64,000 bases of DNA, taken from contig JAAKBF010000208.1 of NCBI GenBank assembly GCA_012656075.1, forward strand, positions 62,001 through 126,000, in the 5' to 3' direction. The first letter of the stretch is position 1; each line of letters begins with the position of its first letter. The DNA is from Phytophthora hibernalis. Its lineage: Eukaryota; Oomycota; Peronosporomycetes; Peronosporales; Peronosporaceae. A model generated the notes under the pieces. That model had not been told where the DNA came from and did not search any database. It worked only from the letters and a program-made list of their open reading frames with translations. Of this stretch, positions 22,100 to 32,386 are shown piece after piece. Position numbers and translations under genes: made by a program.

Positions 22100-23386
22100 C
22101 AGATCCCCCTCGCCAATTTTATGGCTGTCTAAGCTAATATTTCATCGAAATTAATACGTTGAGACGTCCACCGACTGCGTTCCCTTAAGTTGTATGGACT
22201 AAAACTTAATAGCTGCCAAATTTAATATTTAGTAGATTTTGAAGCCTGATTTGATGCTTCAGGATGTGCTGAAGAATGACCTGATCGAGTCTGCTTGCGA
22301 GCTGTGTCTCGTTCTTCCTGAAGCTCGTCTTGAAGTCTGCCTTGAAGCCGGCGCAGGCCAGGCAAAATGTTTACCTCCACGTCTGAATGCTCAGACAGCA
22401 AGAATATCACTGACCGAACAGCATCGGCCTTTGCCGACAGAGGCATCGGCTGCAGCTGGGAACTCGAGTCGTCCGGCCCCGCTTCCTTACCGTCTTCACA
22501 CTCACCGACTTCTTCTGGATCTTGCTGCGCCGACGCCAACAAGGATTCATTGATCACGTCGCTGAGCAAATCATCGGCGGACACGACCTTCATCTCAGTT
22601 TCATCTACTGCTGCTTGGCAAATGAAGTCTTCAATGTCCATCGGATCACGGACCCACAGAGCTGCCACGCGCTGCTCCAGAATCTTGACCAGCTCTTCTT
22701 CCTCACGCATTGAACGCCGCGATGTTGTACGGCCAGGAACGAGGCCTGTGTGACGGAAGCAGTTGAGGATGCACTCGGCGGAGACTTCGCGCCAGCACGC
22801 CTTAATCCAACGTATTGCTGTCAGCTGGTCAATCTTGTAAATACCTTTTGCGTGCCCTCCTCCTCCACATCCAACGCGTGTTCCAGCTGACGACGGCGAT
22901 AACGGCGCTTGAAAGCAGCAATAATTCCTGCGTCTAGAGGCTGCAATCGAGAGGTCGTGTTAGGAGGTAGGCAGATAACCGTTACGCTCTGAAGCTCCAT
23001 GTTATGGACAGTGTGCGCGGATGCGTTGTCGAGGAGAAGAACAATCTTACGGGACAGCCTACACATATCGTTGTCCAGTACACGCATCCAATCTTGAAAA
23101 AGCACACCTGTCATCCAGGCTTTCGCAGCAAGCTGCTTCTGAGTGAGAGTGAAGTCGTCGTCGTGCCATTCGCAGATTCTCTCTTCTGCGCAAACGTCAG
23201 GTCCCCGAGTTGCTTGGGACGCTTCCCACCTGTTTGTATCTTTTGGAAATCACAGGCGTTGCTATACGGTAGGTCTATGCCAGGTAGGTTTGGTTGGATG
23301 ACAACACGCCATTCTGATAGATAATAAGCTGTTGTACCTAATACGAACGGCTTCCACGGATGGTATTAAATTGGCGAGGGGATCTG
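22100..23386 (-). mobile_element. Pogo-like Tc1/mariner transposon with TA duplication
   Basis: Inverted ends CAGATCCCCCTCGCCAATTT (left) and CAGATCCCCTCGCCAATTTA (right, reverse complement) bound 1287 bp, and TA flanks both sides (22098-22099 and 23387-23388). It contains a decayed minus-strand DDE transposase. Removing the element and one TA leaves a repeat motif that matches the intact copy at 21877-21893, which confirms the boundaries. Confidence 0.85.
22222..23260 (-). pseudogene. Tigger/pogo-type DDE transposase (C-terminal part)
   Basis: The 22821-23114 segment encodes RKIVLLLDNASAHTVHNMEL, then VICLPPNTTSRLQPLDAGII and AFKRRYRRR. These are the second catalytic Asp (LLLDN) and the third (QPLDAG) of the DDE_1 family. 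The 22222-22710 segment is an acidic C-terminal tail (DPMDIEDFICQAAVDETEMK) in another frame. Upstream AKAWMTGVLFQDWM marks the core between the first and second Asp. The N-terminal helix-turn-helix and the first Asp are missing or unreadable. It is inactive. Confidence 0.8.
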
Positions 23387-23545
23387 TAACATAGTTCCGC
23401 ACGAGTCTTAACAACTCGGACGAGGTGAGGCCGTTAAGACCTTACCTGACGTGGGTAACATCGATCCACGTCAAGTCGCGCATACTCAAACTGCTAGCGG
23501 TCTGGCTGCATGCCAGCCGCTGTCGACAAGGTCGACCGGACACGG

Positions 23546-24590
23546 CTTTGGTCGTAAGAGGGGAGACTCGGAAATACCTTTCCTCCCGAGTCTCTGTTGA
23601 GACTAGTTTCCTCACGGAAAGTGTTGTTGGTACGGGCCAACAACTGTGTGTACAATAGTGTACACAGACACGTACTCTGACCGAAAGGAAGACGAGTTTT
23701 TACGTGGGTCGATGGAGATCTTGTATATTACAAATATGTACGCTACCTACCTACACTCGCCGTCGTGTTCGCAGGCTTTTATACGGCGTACCTCTGGTGT
23801 ACGGGGTTCCGACCCTGTACGCCGTCGTGGTCGTGGACCTGTACACCGACGTGTCGAACGTCTACGGGTCATTGAACCGTACGTCGATATGATGTGCTCC
23901 TACGTGGGCATTTACCTGTGCGCCTATACGATCATCGGACAGCGGTCATCAACCCGTACGCCGACGTGGTCGCGAACGTTTAGGCCCACGTCACGTGACC
24001 ATGGACCTGTACGCGGTCATGGTCATCTAAATAACCGAGTGTCGTGCAGGCATGCACGCACTCTGACCATGTCCTGATCTGGGCGATGCGCGACGCAGTC
24101 GCGATGCCGTGTTGACAGTGGTGGGTCCACCAGATAAACCGCCACAATGCTAGAAGTACCGTTGGGTACGTTGGTGTCGATGCCCGACACCGACGCGTCT
24201 TTGGTTTGGTACCCAAGACGCGGGGAAGAGCTTGCGTCACCACCCGGCACGCTCTAGGCTGCTAATAGCGGCCGTCGAATGACAACCTGAAGCATAGTGC
24301 TTCTACGCTATGGTAAATGCTTGACCTGAGCCCGTGTACGGCTCCGAGGGTCCACTCGGGGTCGGCCGTGGCTAGCGTGACCCATACCGGGGCCAGGAGA
24401 TGGGCTGCCAGCTCACTCCACGCTTGGGCTATGCGATTGATTGCCTTCAAGGTGTAGCCCCGCGCGGGACGAACAAGACACACGAGGTGTCAGGAGGGCC
24501 CACGGGTCCTCCGCCGTGAACTGCAGGTGGTCGAGGAGGACCGCCGCACGTTTGGATGATATTACATTCCGTGCCGAAGCACTAGACATT
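23546..24590. other. Unassigned decayed sequence
   Basis: About 1 kb with recurring GTACG-rich wording (23750-24020) and only short frames. It lies between the hairpin repeat and the 3' end of a Gypsy element, so it is probably internal retroelement sequence that has lost its reading frame. Nothing more specific is supported. Confidence 0.35.
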
Positions 24591-24820
24591 TGCTAGCGCC
24601 CAAGCCCAGGCCAACTATGCCCGTCGGCAATGCGGCCAACGTCGTCGCGAGTGCAAGAATGCAGCTCGCAGTGTCCGCCGTGAACACAAGTCACTGTGTG
24701 ACCGACGAGAGATAGCGCCAGTCGTGCTTAGGCTGCGCCCGAGCATTGCCCCTTTGGGTGTTCGAATTCTCTCACTTCTGATTGGAGAATCAGGTTTGAT
24801 TCTCATTTAAGTGGGGAGGA
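24590..24820 (+). pseudogene. C-terminal end of a Gypsy polyprotein plus polypurine tract
   Basis: A basic frame reads QANYARRQCGQRRRECKNAA, then RSVRREHKSLCDRREIAPVV, and ends VRILSLLIGESGLILI before a TAA. A polypurine tract GTGGGGAGGA follows at 24811-24820, immediately before an LTR start. Position and composition fit the extreme 3' coding end of a retroelement. The basic coiled-coil-like tail is not assigned to an enzyme domain. Confidence 0.5.
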
Positions 24821-25001
24821 TGTAACGGGGTACAACGACGTGTACTCAAGTTACATAAAGAGTGACATCCGTCACTCTTTAGAGTCCATGGTACATTGTA
24901 CCGGTTGGCTGTGAGCCAACCATGGACGCTCTTTAGATTTTACTTGATGACTTAGAGTTTGTAAAGTTTAAGCTTAACTCAGCCATTAAATAACTTTATC
25001 A
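24821..25001 (+). repeat. Gypsy 3' LTR, left part
   Basis: It starts TGTAACGGGGTAC right after the polypurine tract and follows the element D LTR in inverse orientation: GAGTGACATCCGTCACTC-type motif, GATGACTTAG, CTTAACTCAG, CTTTATC. It stops abruptly at 25001, where LINE coding sequence starts. The expected LTR end (CTGTGTGACCCCGTCACA) is found at 27920-27937, beyond the LINE, so the LTR appears to be split. Confidence 0.65.
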
Positions 25002-27757
25002 CCCAGAGTCTTTCCTGAAGGCGATCATAGTGCCACTACGGAAGAAAGGGGATTCAACGAATGCGCTGGACTATCGGCCAATCTCTTTGCTCCAAACCAG
25101 CTACAAACTGTTCGCGAAAGTACCAGGCTCCAGAGCTTTCGCGGCCGATTAATTGGAAGCACGCAGCAAGGATTCGTCCACGGCCGCCAAATGGATCGCT
25201 CTGTAGTGATGATGATGGCGCAGCTAGAACAATCTATCAGTGATGCGCTCGTCACTGCAGCAGATTGCGCCGGCATCCTTCTCTTAGATTTTGCGAAGGC
25301 GTATGATACCGTGGATCGAGAGTACCTTTCGGAAGTGCTCCTTCAATTTGGCTACGCCCCTGAATTTATCGATCTGATGGAACGACTACACATGAACACG
25401 ACTGCCCAATTTCTAGTCAACGGAGACCAATGAAGGTACGGGCGGGGATCCGGCAAGGATGCCCTCTTGCGCCATTACTATTCATCTGAGCGGCAGAAAT
25501 ACTGGCACTGGCGATCCAAAAAGATAAACGAACTGATGGCATCGATATCTTAGGGACTTAGGGGTCCACAAAGCACAAGTTCTCGGCCTTTGTTGACGAC
25601 TCTACGGTGTTTCTGGAGGAAAGCGGCCAACTACTTCACATCATGGAAATTGTGAGGAACTTTGGGCGGATTTCGGGACTCCAAGTCCAACCCAGCAAGA
25701 GCAGATTTATCTTTCTTAACAAAGCCATCACGAAGACGCTCTGGTGCACAATTCAAGTGCTACCACCTGGAGAAACTGTCAGATATCTCGGTTATGAAGT
25801 GGGATTTGCGGATCTTGCGAAGGTGAACTAGGCCCATCGCCTCCGAGCTCTTCAACGCCGAATGGTGACGGCGGAACGTGCGGCGACTACTGTACGCGAC
25901 AGAGTGGATCAGCTAAACACAATTGTGCTTCCTTCAATCCTGTTCTCAGCGAAGGTGTTTGCGCCGGCGCCCACCGTCATAAAACGACTGGTTAATATGC
26001 AAAAACAATTTTTATGGCATCGGCAGCTCACTGACGACCCCAGCCGACACAAGATGTCTCCAAGCCTCATCTTCACCCCGAAGGAGGCCGGCGGCCTGGG
26101 CTTAGTCTCTATACCAGTAGCTATCCACGCTCAACGGGTTAAACTCGCAATGCTGTGGCTAATCAGCAAGCAGGACGTTTACAACGATGCGTGGATGAGC
26201 TGGACGGGCCTCGCGGGTGAAGAGTCTGGACTCACACCAAGAGCCGAATCGCAGCGAAGCTACCCGCAAGCGTGGTCAAACAGAAGAAGAACTCTCCAAC
26301 ATGAGCTGGGAGGTTTACTAGCGCCAGATCAGGCCACCCAGCAACTAAGACAAAACTACGTGACGACTCACTTGCCACGATTAGCTGCACGGATTGCCAC
26401 AGCTCCTCGGAGCGCCACCCATCAGCCTCTCGCGGGAGAAGTGCTTCGTGTGTCAGTGGATCTAGACCTGCTCGAGCAGATCCCCCAGATCCCCCAGAAC
26501 AAGTCGTATTTTGGGGCTCTTATCTGTGGGCAGATAATCCATGGATTCCAGATAGTAACGCACCCACGCTCCAACGATCCAAGTATGACAGGATCGCAGT
26601 CACGTCGATCGCACATATTAGGATCACAAGGGTCGCTGCAGCGAGCTACAAAGTTATCGTCCCACTAGGGGCGATCACTAGCGCAGGCCACACGGTAGCT
26701 AAGTTGGAGAGATGGTTATTGGCCATACTGCTAAGCTCGCCCCGGCAAGCAGTTGGCAAACGGATTGGAACGCCACCTCCGCTCGTGTTGCGGAATCCGC
26801 CGAAGCTCCACACAGAATATCTGTGGACGGTGGAGAAGCTAGGAGACCTGCGAGTTACTGGAACCTCCACGGATAGCCGGCGCTCAATTACGCTCGAGCA
26901 ACGAATCAATGGGGTGGACTGGACCGTGACGGCGAACAAGAACGGTGAACAAGATGTAAAGCTGTGGCGGGAACACAGGGATGGCATCGTGTTTGAAGCT
27001 AATCCCCAGATCCATGGGTATCCATGGGCGGTTCCGAAGACGACACGAAAGCGAAACATACTGAAAGTCCTGAAGCAGCAGCCGAGGTGGTACTTGAGGA
27101 AAAAGCAAGCCCCCAGATTTCAGACGTACTGACAAAGTGGGAAGCTAGAGGAGTAAATGATGAGTGGGTGCGCGGAACCCAGAGCCAAACGCACAAACAA
27201 CTATGGGCGCACAAGAATATGCTGACTAGTTTCCAAGTTTAGGTCACCTATCGACTAGCTGAATCTACACTGCAAGGGAGAGGAACAAGATCAGGGCTGT
27301 CCTATTGATGAGAAGTGTCGAACCAACAAAGTCACCATGATGCACATTGTCTGGGACTGTCAGCGGGCGCGACAATTATGGGTGAAGTGTTTAGAACATT
27401 GGCTAGGCCACGAAGTATCAAGCAGCCGAATGGACATCTACAAGAGCTATTTTGCTGCGCGACTTGCGCTACCCATAGGGTTCAAGTTACAAACCATGAT
27501 TGCGAAGCGTTATTGCCAATGGCGGAAGGAAAATAATGCAACACTGGGACACATGTGGTGGGCCATCTGCAGCATCGGTTACGCGTTGCTGTGGCAACTC
27601 CGCAACCAGTCTGTCGATGCTGGGCAAGCCTGGACGGCAGCTCAGCAACTGAACTATATGTGGAACTCCACTATCCGTCAATTTAAAGCAGTAGCGCGGA
27701 GAGAGAGATTTCGGGGAAACCAAGATACAAGGACTCCAATTCCAGTTGTGTCTTGAA
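25002..27757 (+). pseudogene. Non-LTR retrotransposon (LINE) reverse transcriptase, 5'-truncated
   Basis: The RT palm is readable across frames: QQGFVHGRQM, then ILLLDFAKAYDTVDREYLSE (first catalytic Asp block, about 25290), GIRQGCPLAPLLF (about 25450) and KFSAFVDDSTVFLEESGQLL with the F-x-D-D catalytic pair (about 25590). A long post-RT region follows (25862-26668), for example KEAGGLGLVSIPVAIHAQRV. Near the C-terminus is a Cys/His motif of the zf-RVT kind (CPIDEKC...HIVWDC...W, 27305-27360), with an intact frame to 27757. Several stops and shifts occur. The endonuclease domain is absent, consistent with 5' truncation on insertion. Confidence 0.85.
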
Positions 27758-28990
27758 TGTTACATGGAGATAAGCATTGAAGTGGAACCTGCGGATCCGC
27801 TTGACCAAACAGCGCCATGGATGACCAACAGCGAGTCCCCATTATTGCGCAGTCTTAGAAAATATCAGGCAGTTATTAATTATGGTTAAATAGACTACCT
27901 TCGCGATCAAGGGAAGGTGCTGTGTGACCCCGTCACATGAGAAGTGGGGCTAAACTTTCCCCATTCGATCACATGAGCTTGAACAATAAGGTATAATCCG
28001 TGCGTGCACAGTTTCAGACCAGTTCCGGACTACCCCGATTCCATACAAGATATATTTAAAGCTCGTTTTTTCAATTGATTGCTGAGGCTTAGGCGTACCG
28101 AGTTATCTGGAGAGACGAATCGAATGGTATCGTTTATACTCGATTTACACTTGATTTGGTGGATTTTGCTTAGATCGGGCCGTTGCCAAGGGTCAAAATT
28201 GGTGCGAACGCGCCGTTTTCCAACTAAGTTCGATTTCATTCTTAAAACGTACGAAACAATGGTCCCAATAACACACATAACACACCAAAACTTGCTCATT
28301 CGGGGCAGTAGCTACCTGAATGCAACGCAGATTATCGTAGAAAGCCAAGTCGATCCATACTGGGCAAAATCGTAAGCATTTGGAAGCTCGGGGGCTCCTG
28401 TAAGGGAAGAACAAGGCTGCAAAATGGTGAAAAATGCTTTAAAACGCCTGTTTAACTTCAAGTTTGTATGGGCGACTGTTGGCGCTACCGGTCGTCCGGA
28501 ACTGTGCGCGAAAAATAGTTGCTCGATTCTAATGTATTTTTCATGTTATAGTACTACAGCAGCGGCACCAACAAATGCATACATGTATGTGGAACAAGCT
28601 AACGCTTCTCGTTCTTTTGGTGTGCCCTGCAGTGCATGACGCCACTGTTTCATGAAGTTATAGGCATCTCAAAAGTGGTGAGCGCTCGGATACCCCGATA
28701 CCTTCACCTTCACCATTACTCTTATGGAAACTAACATGTGAGCTAGAAATACGACACACTAACTAACTGTTATCTAACATGTACAGTATATGTCAGCGTT
28801 GTGGAGTATACCTGTACTCGTCGAGTTTGCGGAGATATGCTAACGTGTTGACTCGTGCGGGAATTTGTTTAGGTGAGGTCTCAAGTCTGCATGATGTACT
28901 AAATCACTTCATTTCAGCTGAAATCAAATACATGTACCTCAGTACTCGTTTGATACATGCGCCTGTCATGTAAAGCAACGATACGAGTTT
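27758..28990. other. Non-coding region with an LTR remnant
   Basis: About 27840-27937 ends CTGTGTGACCCCGTCACA, matching the end of the element D LTR. Only its last ~25-35 bases are clearly similar. The remainder to 28990 shows no convincing gene, only short open frames. The right end includes the 3' flank of the carboxypeptidase. Confidence 0.45.
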
Positions 28991-30399
28991 TCAGAGGGGC
29001 TGGTTGCGAATGAACTTGGAGATCATGTCGAGAGCAACTTCCGGTTGATCTCCAGGGGCCATGTGCCCTGCGTTGTGCACTTTCACGTATGTCAAGTGCG
29101 AGTGCGATCGTACGGAACCCGCATCTCCGATACCAGAGGCGGTCGAGTACGATCGTTCTTGTGCGGCATTGAAGCCGGTGGCCCCGCTCCAGATCAACTT
29201 CTCCACAGTTGCCTCGATAGCGTAGATGTTACATAGCAAGTCGGCGTCTCCAGCGTAGAACAGCACACGTAAGCCTGCTTCCAGCAGGTCTGAGACCTTA
29301 TTACTCATGGACTTGAGTCCGGAGTAACTTGGTGCTCCGAAGAAGGCGGCGTTGATTGTTCGATTAAGTGGGTTCCAGCCCCCAATTCTTGGTTGGATCC
29401 CAAGGAACGCACGCAGGTCTGGCAAGTCAAGATACGCTTTCACGTTGGGGAATTTACCCATACAGGCGGAAGTATTCGACTTGGAAGTAGCGCACTCTTG
29501 GCGAATATCGTATGGATTCCGGTGAGCTTTTAGGAGCGGCAGAAGCTGCGTGCGCTGGCAGAAAGAGCCTGCTTCACCACAAACGGAAGTGTTCGTTTGG
29601 CAACCGGTTATCAATCGTCGGCACTCGGGAACGTTGATTTTCATTGTTGCTTGTTGAGTCTCGTTCACGAACGAAATGTTGTAGCGGTTGTCGGCAATAT
29701 CGCCGAAATGAGTAAAAACTGCAACTGGGTCTGTGAGCCCATTGCCGATCCCGATGCCGCGAAGGTTAATCGGAATGGATTCGGGAGATGCAGGCGAGAA
29801 CAAGTGCTCGCTCTGTTTCTTCCAAATGTAGTGCGCCACTGCTGGTACGTAGTGCCCCCATAGCTCTCACCAACAATATAAAGCTCACGTCCTTGGAGCT
29901 TGGGGTGTTTCCTAAAAAAACCTTGAAGAAACGAGAACACGCTCTCGGCCACTTGGTCATCAGTGGATTCGTCATCTTCGGCCACGGTCGAGTACGAGAA
30001 CCCCGAGTTTGCAGGAACGTCGATCCACACCATGTTGGCCTGCGCCGTCCACGAAAAGGGATTTAGCGTCGTGGAGAGATCTTTGTTGACTGTGCACGGG
30101 CCGTTTTCCGCCAGCAATCCATAGGTTCCTCCCATCCCCGGTCCACCAGGAATCCATAAGATCAGTGGATCGGTGCTCGGCTCTCTGCGAGACTCAAAGT
30201 ACCAGTAGAAATAGTGCGTGTCAACTCGATTCGAGAGCTCGATGTAACCGGAGTCCTGTTTTTCAAGACCGCAGAACATTGTTCGGGTCGCTCCATCAGC
30301 TTCAGTGACGTGAAGAGCCTGTGCACTGAGGCCAGAAGCCACTCCTGTAAAGCCAACCAGGCATAAAGCCAAGAGTGCGGAGGCCAGACAGCGCATCAT
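28991..30399 (-). CDS. Secreted serine carboxypeptidase (family S10), frameshifted
   Basis: It hydrolyses C-terminal residues from peptides in the vacuole or outside the cell. ATG at 30399 opens a hydrophobic signal peptide (CLASALLALCLVGFTGVASG). Substrate-binding and catalytic motifs follow: ILWIPGGPGMGG, LLAENGPC, then GESYGG with the nucleophile Ser, later LFYAGDADLLCN with the Asp and VHNAGHMAPGDQP with the His. Just after GESYGG the frame breaks in a run of five C (29855-29859, plus strand). One added base restores the expected continuation into AHYIWKKQSEHLF. The usual GGPGCSS loop is GGPGMGG. Several N-glycosylation sequons are visible (NIS, NTS, NRT). Length of about 470 residues is normal. 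I regard it as a real gene with an indel. Confidence 0.88.
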
Positions 30400-30649
30400 C
30401 ACACAAGAAGTGATTTGGGCTAACTGTAAACGGCGTCAACTTGTACAACGGTCGCGTCACAATTTTATGACCACAAGTACTTTTGCCATTTGCAGTAAAT
30501 GCACTGCTACTACCGTATGCGTCGGACCTCTTGTGAACTCGTTAAGTACACTCGCTACAAGCGCGTAGCGACCTCCTTCCTAAATTGGGTGCTGGATGCA
30601 CGTGGACGCGGGCGTGAGACAGGGTAGAAAGTGAAACATGCAGAGGTGA

Positions 30650-31600
30650 CCATTGTGATCGAGGATATCGCGGCAGAACCGTCGACTTTACCGCCAAAGC
30701 TGCTCAACACTGCCCAAAACGCTCGCAGCGTACCAATGCTCCATCACGTTGCGAGAACACGTGGCCAAGTTCTTCGCAGCTGACGACGAGGGGCAGCAGC
30801 ACTTCCTGGGGCTGTTGAAAGACTAGACTGACTAGCGACTTTGAAGGGGATTAAGGGGCAGCAACAGTTGAGAACTATTAGTTTAACATTTTGGAGCTGG
30901 ATGAGGACTATTTCCCAGATGAGGAGAGTTTGGAGGAGAAGGGGCGTCCAAAAGCACTGACGCGGACAGGGAGCGGCTGTTCAACGAGGCCTTTGCTGAA
31001 GATCTGAGACTCGAAGTCGTATAGCTGGAGGAGCTGGTGGAAGGAGTATTTCAGCTTTATGACCAAGTGAAGAAGGAGAAACGCATTTTAGTAGAGGCCA
31101 CGGTGGCGGTGAAAGTGGCTATTGACGCTGATAGTGCGCTGGTGGCGGGTCTGCAGCTGAAGTATCCAGCACTTACAACGGCGGAGGATGTGGGTTTTGT
31201 GCTGCTGGACAACTTGCCTGGAAAATTTTGGCGTCGAGCTAATGTGGCGGTTGTCGACTTTTGGAAAAGCTTTGCTGAGGATGGAACGTACTTCTACCAA
31301 TTTGTCCTGGGCATTTTGCTCGTGGAGTTTAGAAGTGTGTTGAACACGCTGCTAAGCTTTACGACTGGAATGCCGAAGGATTCAAGGGAAGGAATGGGAA
31401 GGATATTTTGGTGAGACGTACGGCGAGGAGCGGACGCTGCAGTACGTGTTCCCAGACACCAGCAACATGGTATTTTGCTCCTGCAACAGTTTCCACACCT
31501 GTATAACGCGATGATCGAAATGAAGATGGCTAACCTGGGAAATCTTGATACGTCTAGCGTATCAGGTTCTTTCATGGAATTGCTGATTGTCGCTGTTTCG
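30650..31600 (+). pseudogene. Decayed gene, unrecognised family
   Basis: The longest open part is 31037-31414 (125 codons): GVFQLYDQVKKEKRILVEAT, then VAVKVAIDADSALVAGLQLK and FVLLDNLPGKFWRRANVAVV. The sequence upstream and downstream looks coding in other frames but is full of stops. I recall similar multi-copy oomycete hypothetical proteins but cannot name a domain. It is best viewed as a degraded copy of a repeated gene. Confidence 0.35.
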
Positions 31601-31924
31601 TAGCCAGATACATCTTGTTTGCATGGCCAACAATACAAAATGAAGCATAGTTAAATGACTGAGGTTTTGTATGCACGGTCTATGGTCGATTAATGGTGCC
31701 TGTTTCGTCGTGAAATCCTACGGGAAATGCCCCCATATAAGTGGTCAAAAGTAAACGTCAATACAGTGGGGCCGCCTGTAAAAACATACATGTACCGTAC
31801 ACCACACCGTACGCGGGCCGCAGCACCACAAAATAGATTTTACAGTACATGTAAAAGAAGACAACAACTCTGTATCGATATGTACCTGAAAGAACACCAA
31901 GCAGCACTCCCCACCCTACCACGA

Positions 31925-32386
31925 CCATGGTCGCCGCTAAGCTCCGTGTAGGTCTCGTGGGATCGACACGGGTTCTAGCTTCTTCCACGCGTCGCTGCTT
32001 ATGCGCTCCGCCCAGTTCGATATCACGCACGTGCTGAAGAAGCAGGATCCCGGCGCTGACCCCGTTACTGCGGTCACGCCCTCCATGAACAATCTGCTGG
32101 CCACGGAGGTGCACATGCAGTTTGTTGCCATCTCAACGGTGCACTTCGAGTAGACCAAACCACACGTGATCGTGGTTGTCGTAGTAGGCCAAGGACCTCA
32201 ACGCCATCGCCTAAGCCGACGGGGTGCTCTACGATCTGGCTGCCCATTTCACGAACAGCTAGCTGCCGCAATATTCTTGAAGTGCCTGGTACGAGACGAC
32301 CTTCGTGGTGATGACGTGGTCCTCGTCCGTCGCAGAATCCGTGGACTTGCCGAACGAGCTCTCGGGCTCGCAACCTGCCTTCCTTT
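31925..32386 (+). pseudogene. Possible aspartate-dehydrogenase-like NAD-binding relic
   Basis: The sequence begins with LRVGLVG, a Rossmann-type dinucleotide-binding start, in one frame. It then shifts frame and reads FFHASLLMRSAQFDITHV, later LLATEVHMQF and KPHVIVVVV. This order (GLVG, a helix, FDITHV strand, KPHVIVEV-like strand) resembles L-aspartate dehydrogenase domain proteins, but the frame shifts at least three times and no catalytic residue can be checked. It is truncated on the right by the solo LTR at 32387. The alternative is chance similarity. Confidence 0.25.

Larger units (their letters stand above)
21500..23545 (+). repeat. About 215-bp tandem repeat with covarying hairpins, split by a transposon
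   Basis: One unit runs 21883-22097. The preceding partial unit shares the stretch 21813-21882 with 22027-22097 (CAGACCTAAACTGAAGAGGA, GTTGCGCTTCCTGTGTGG). A third partial unit at 23387-23545 matches 21883-22032 (GTGAGG, AAGTCGCGCA, ACTCAAACTGCT, GTCGACC). Each unit carries short hairpins with loop GTAACATAGTT or close variants. The stems differ but stay paired: GTGTGG/CCACAC at 21504-21526, GGACGTGG/CCACGTCC at 21569-21595, TGTGTGG/CCACACA at 21850-21874 and TGACGTGG/CCACGTCA at 23447-23473. No protein is supported. Confidence 0.7.

Noticed and set aside
21500..23473. Hairpin repeats as a CRISPR array
   Set aside because: Spacing is irregular (about 40-300 bp), the repeats are imperfect and the organism is eukaryotic by its introns and gene content.
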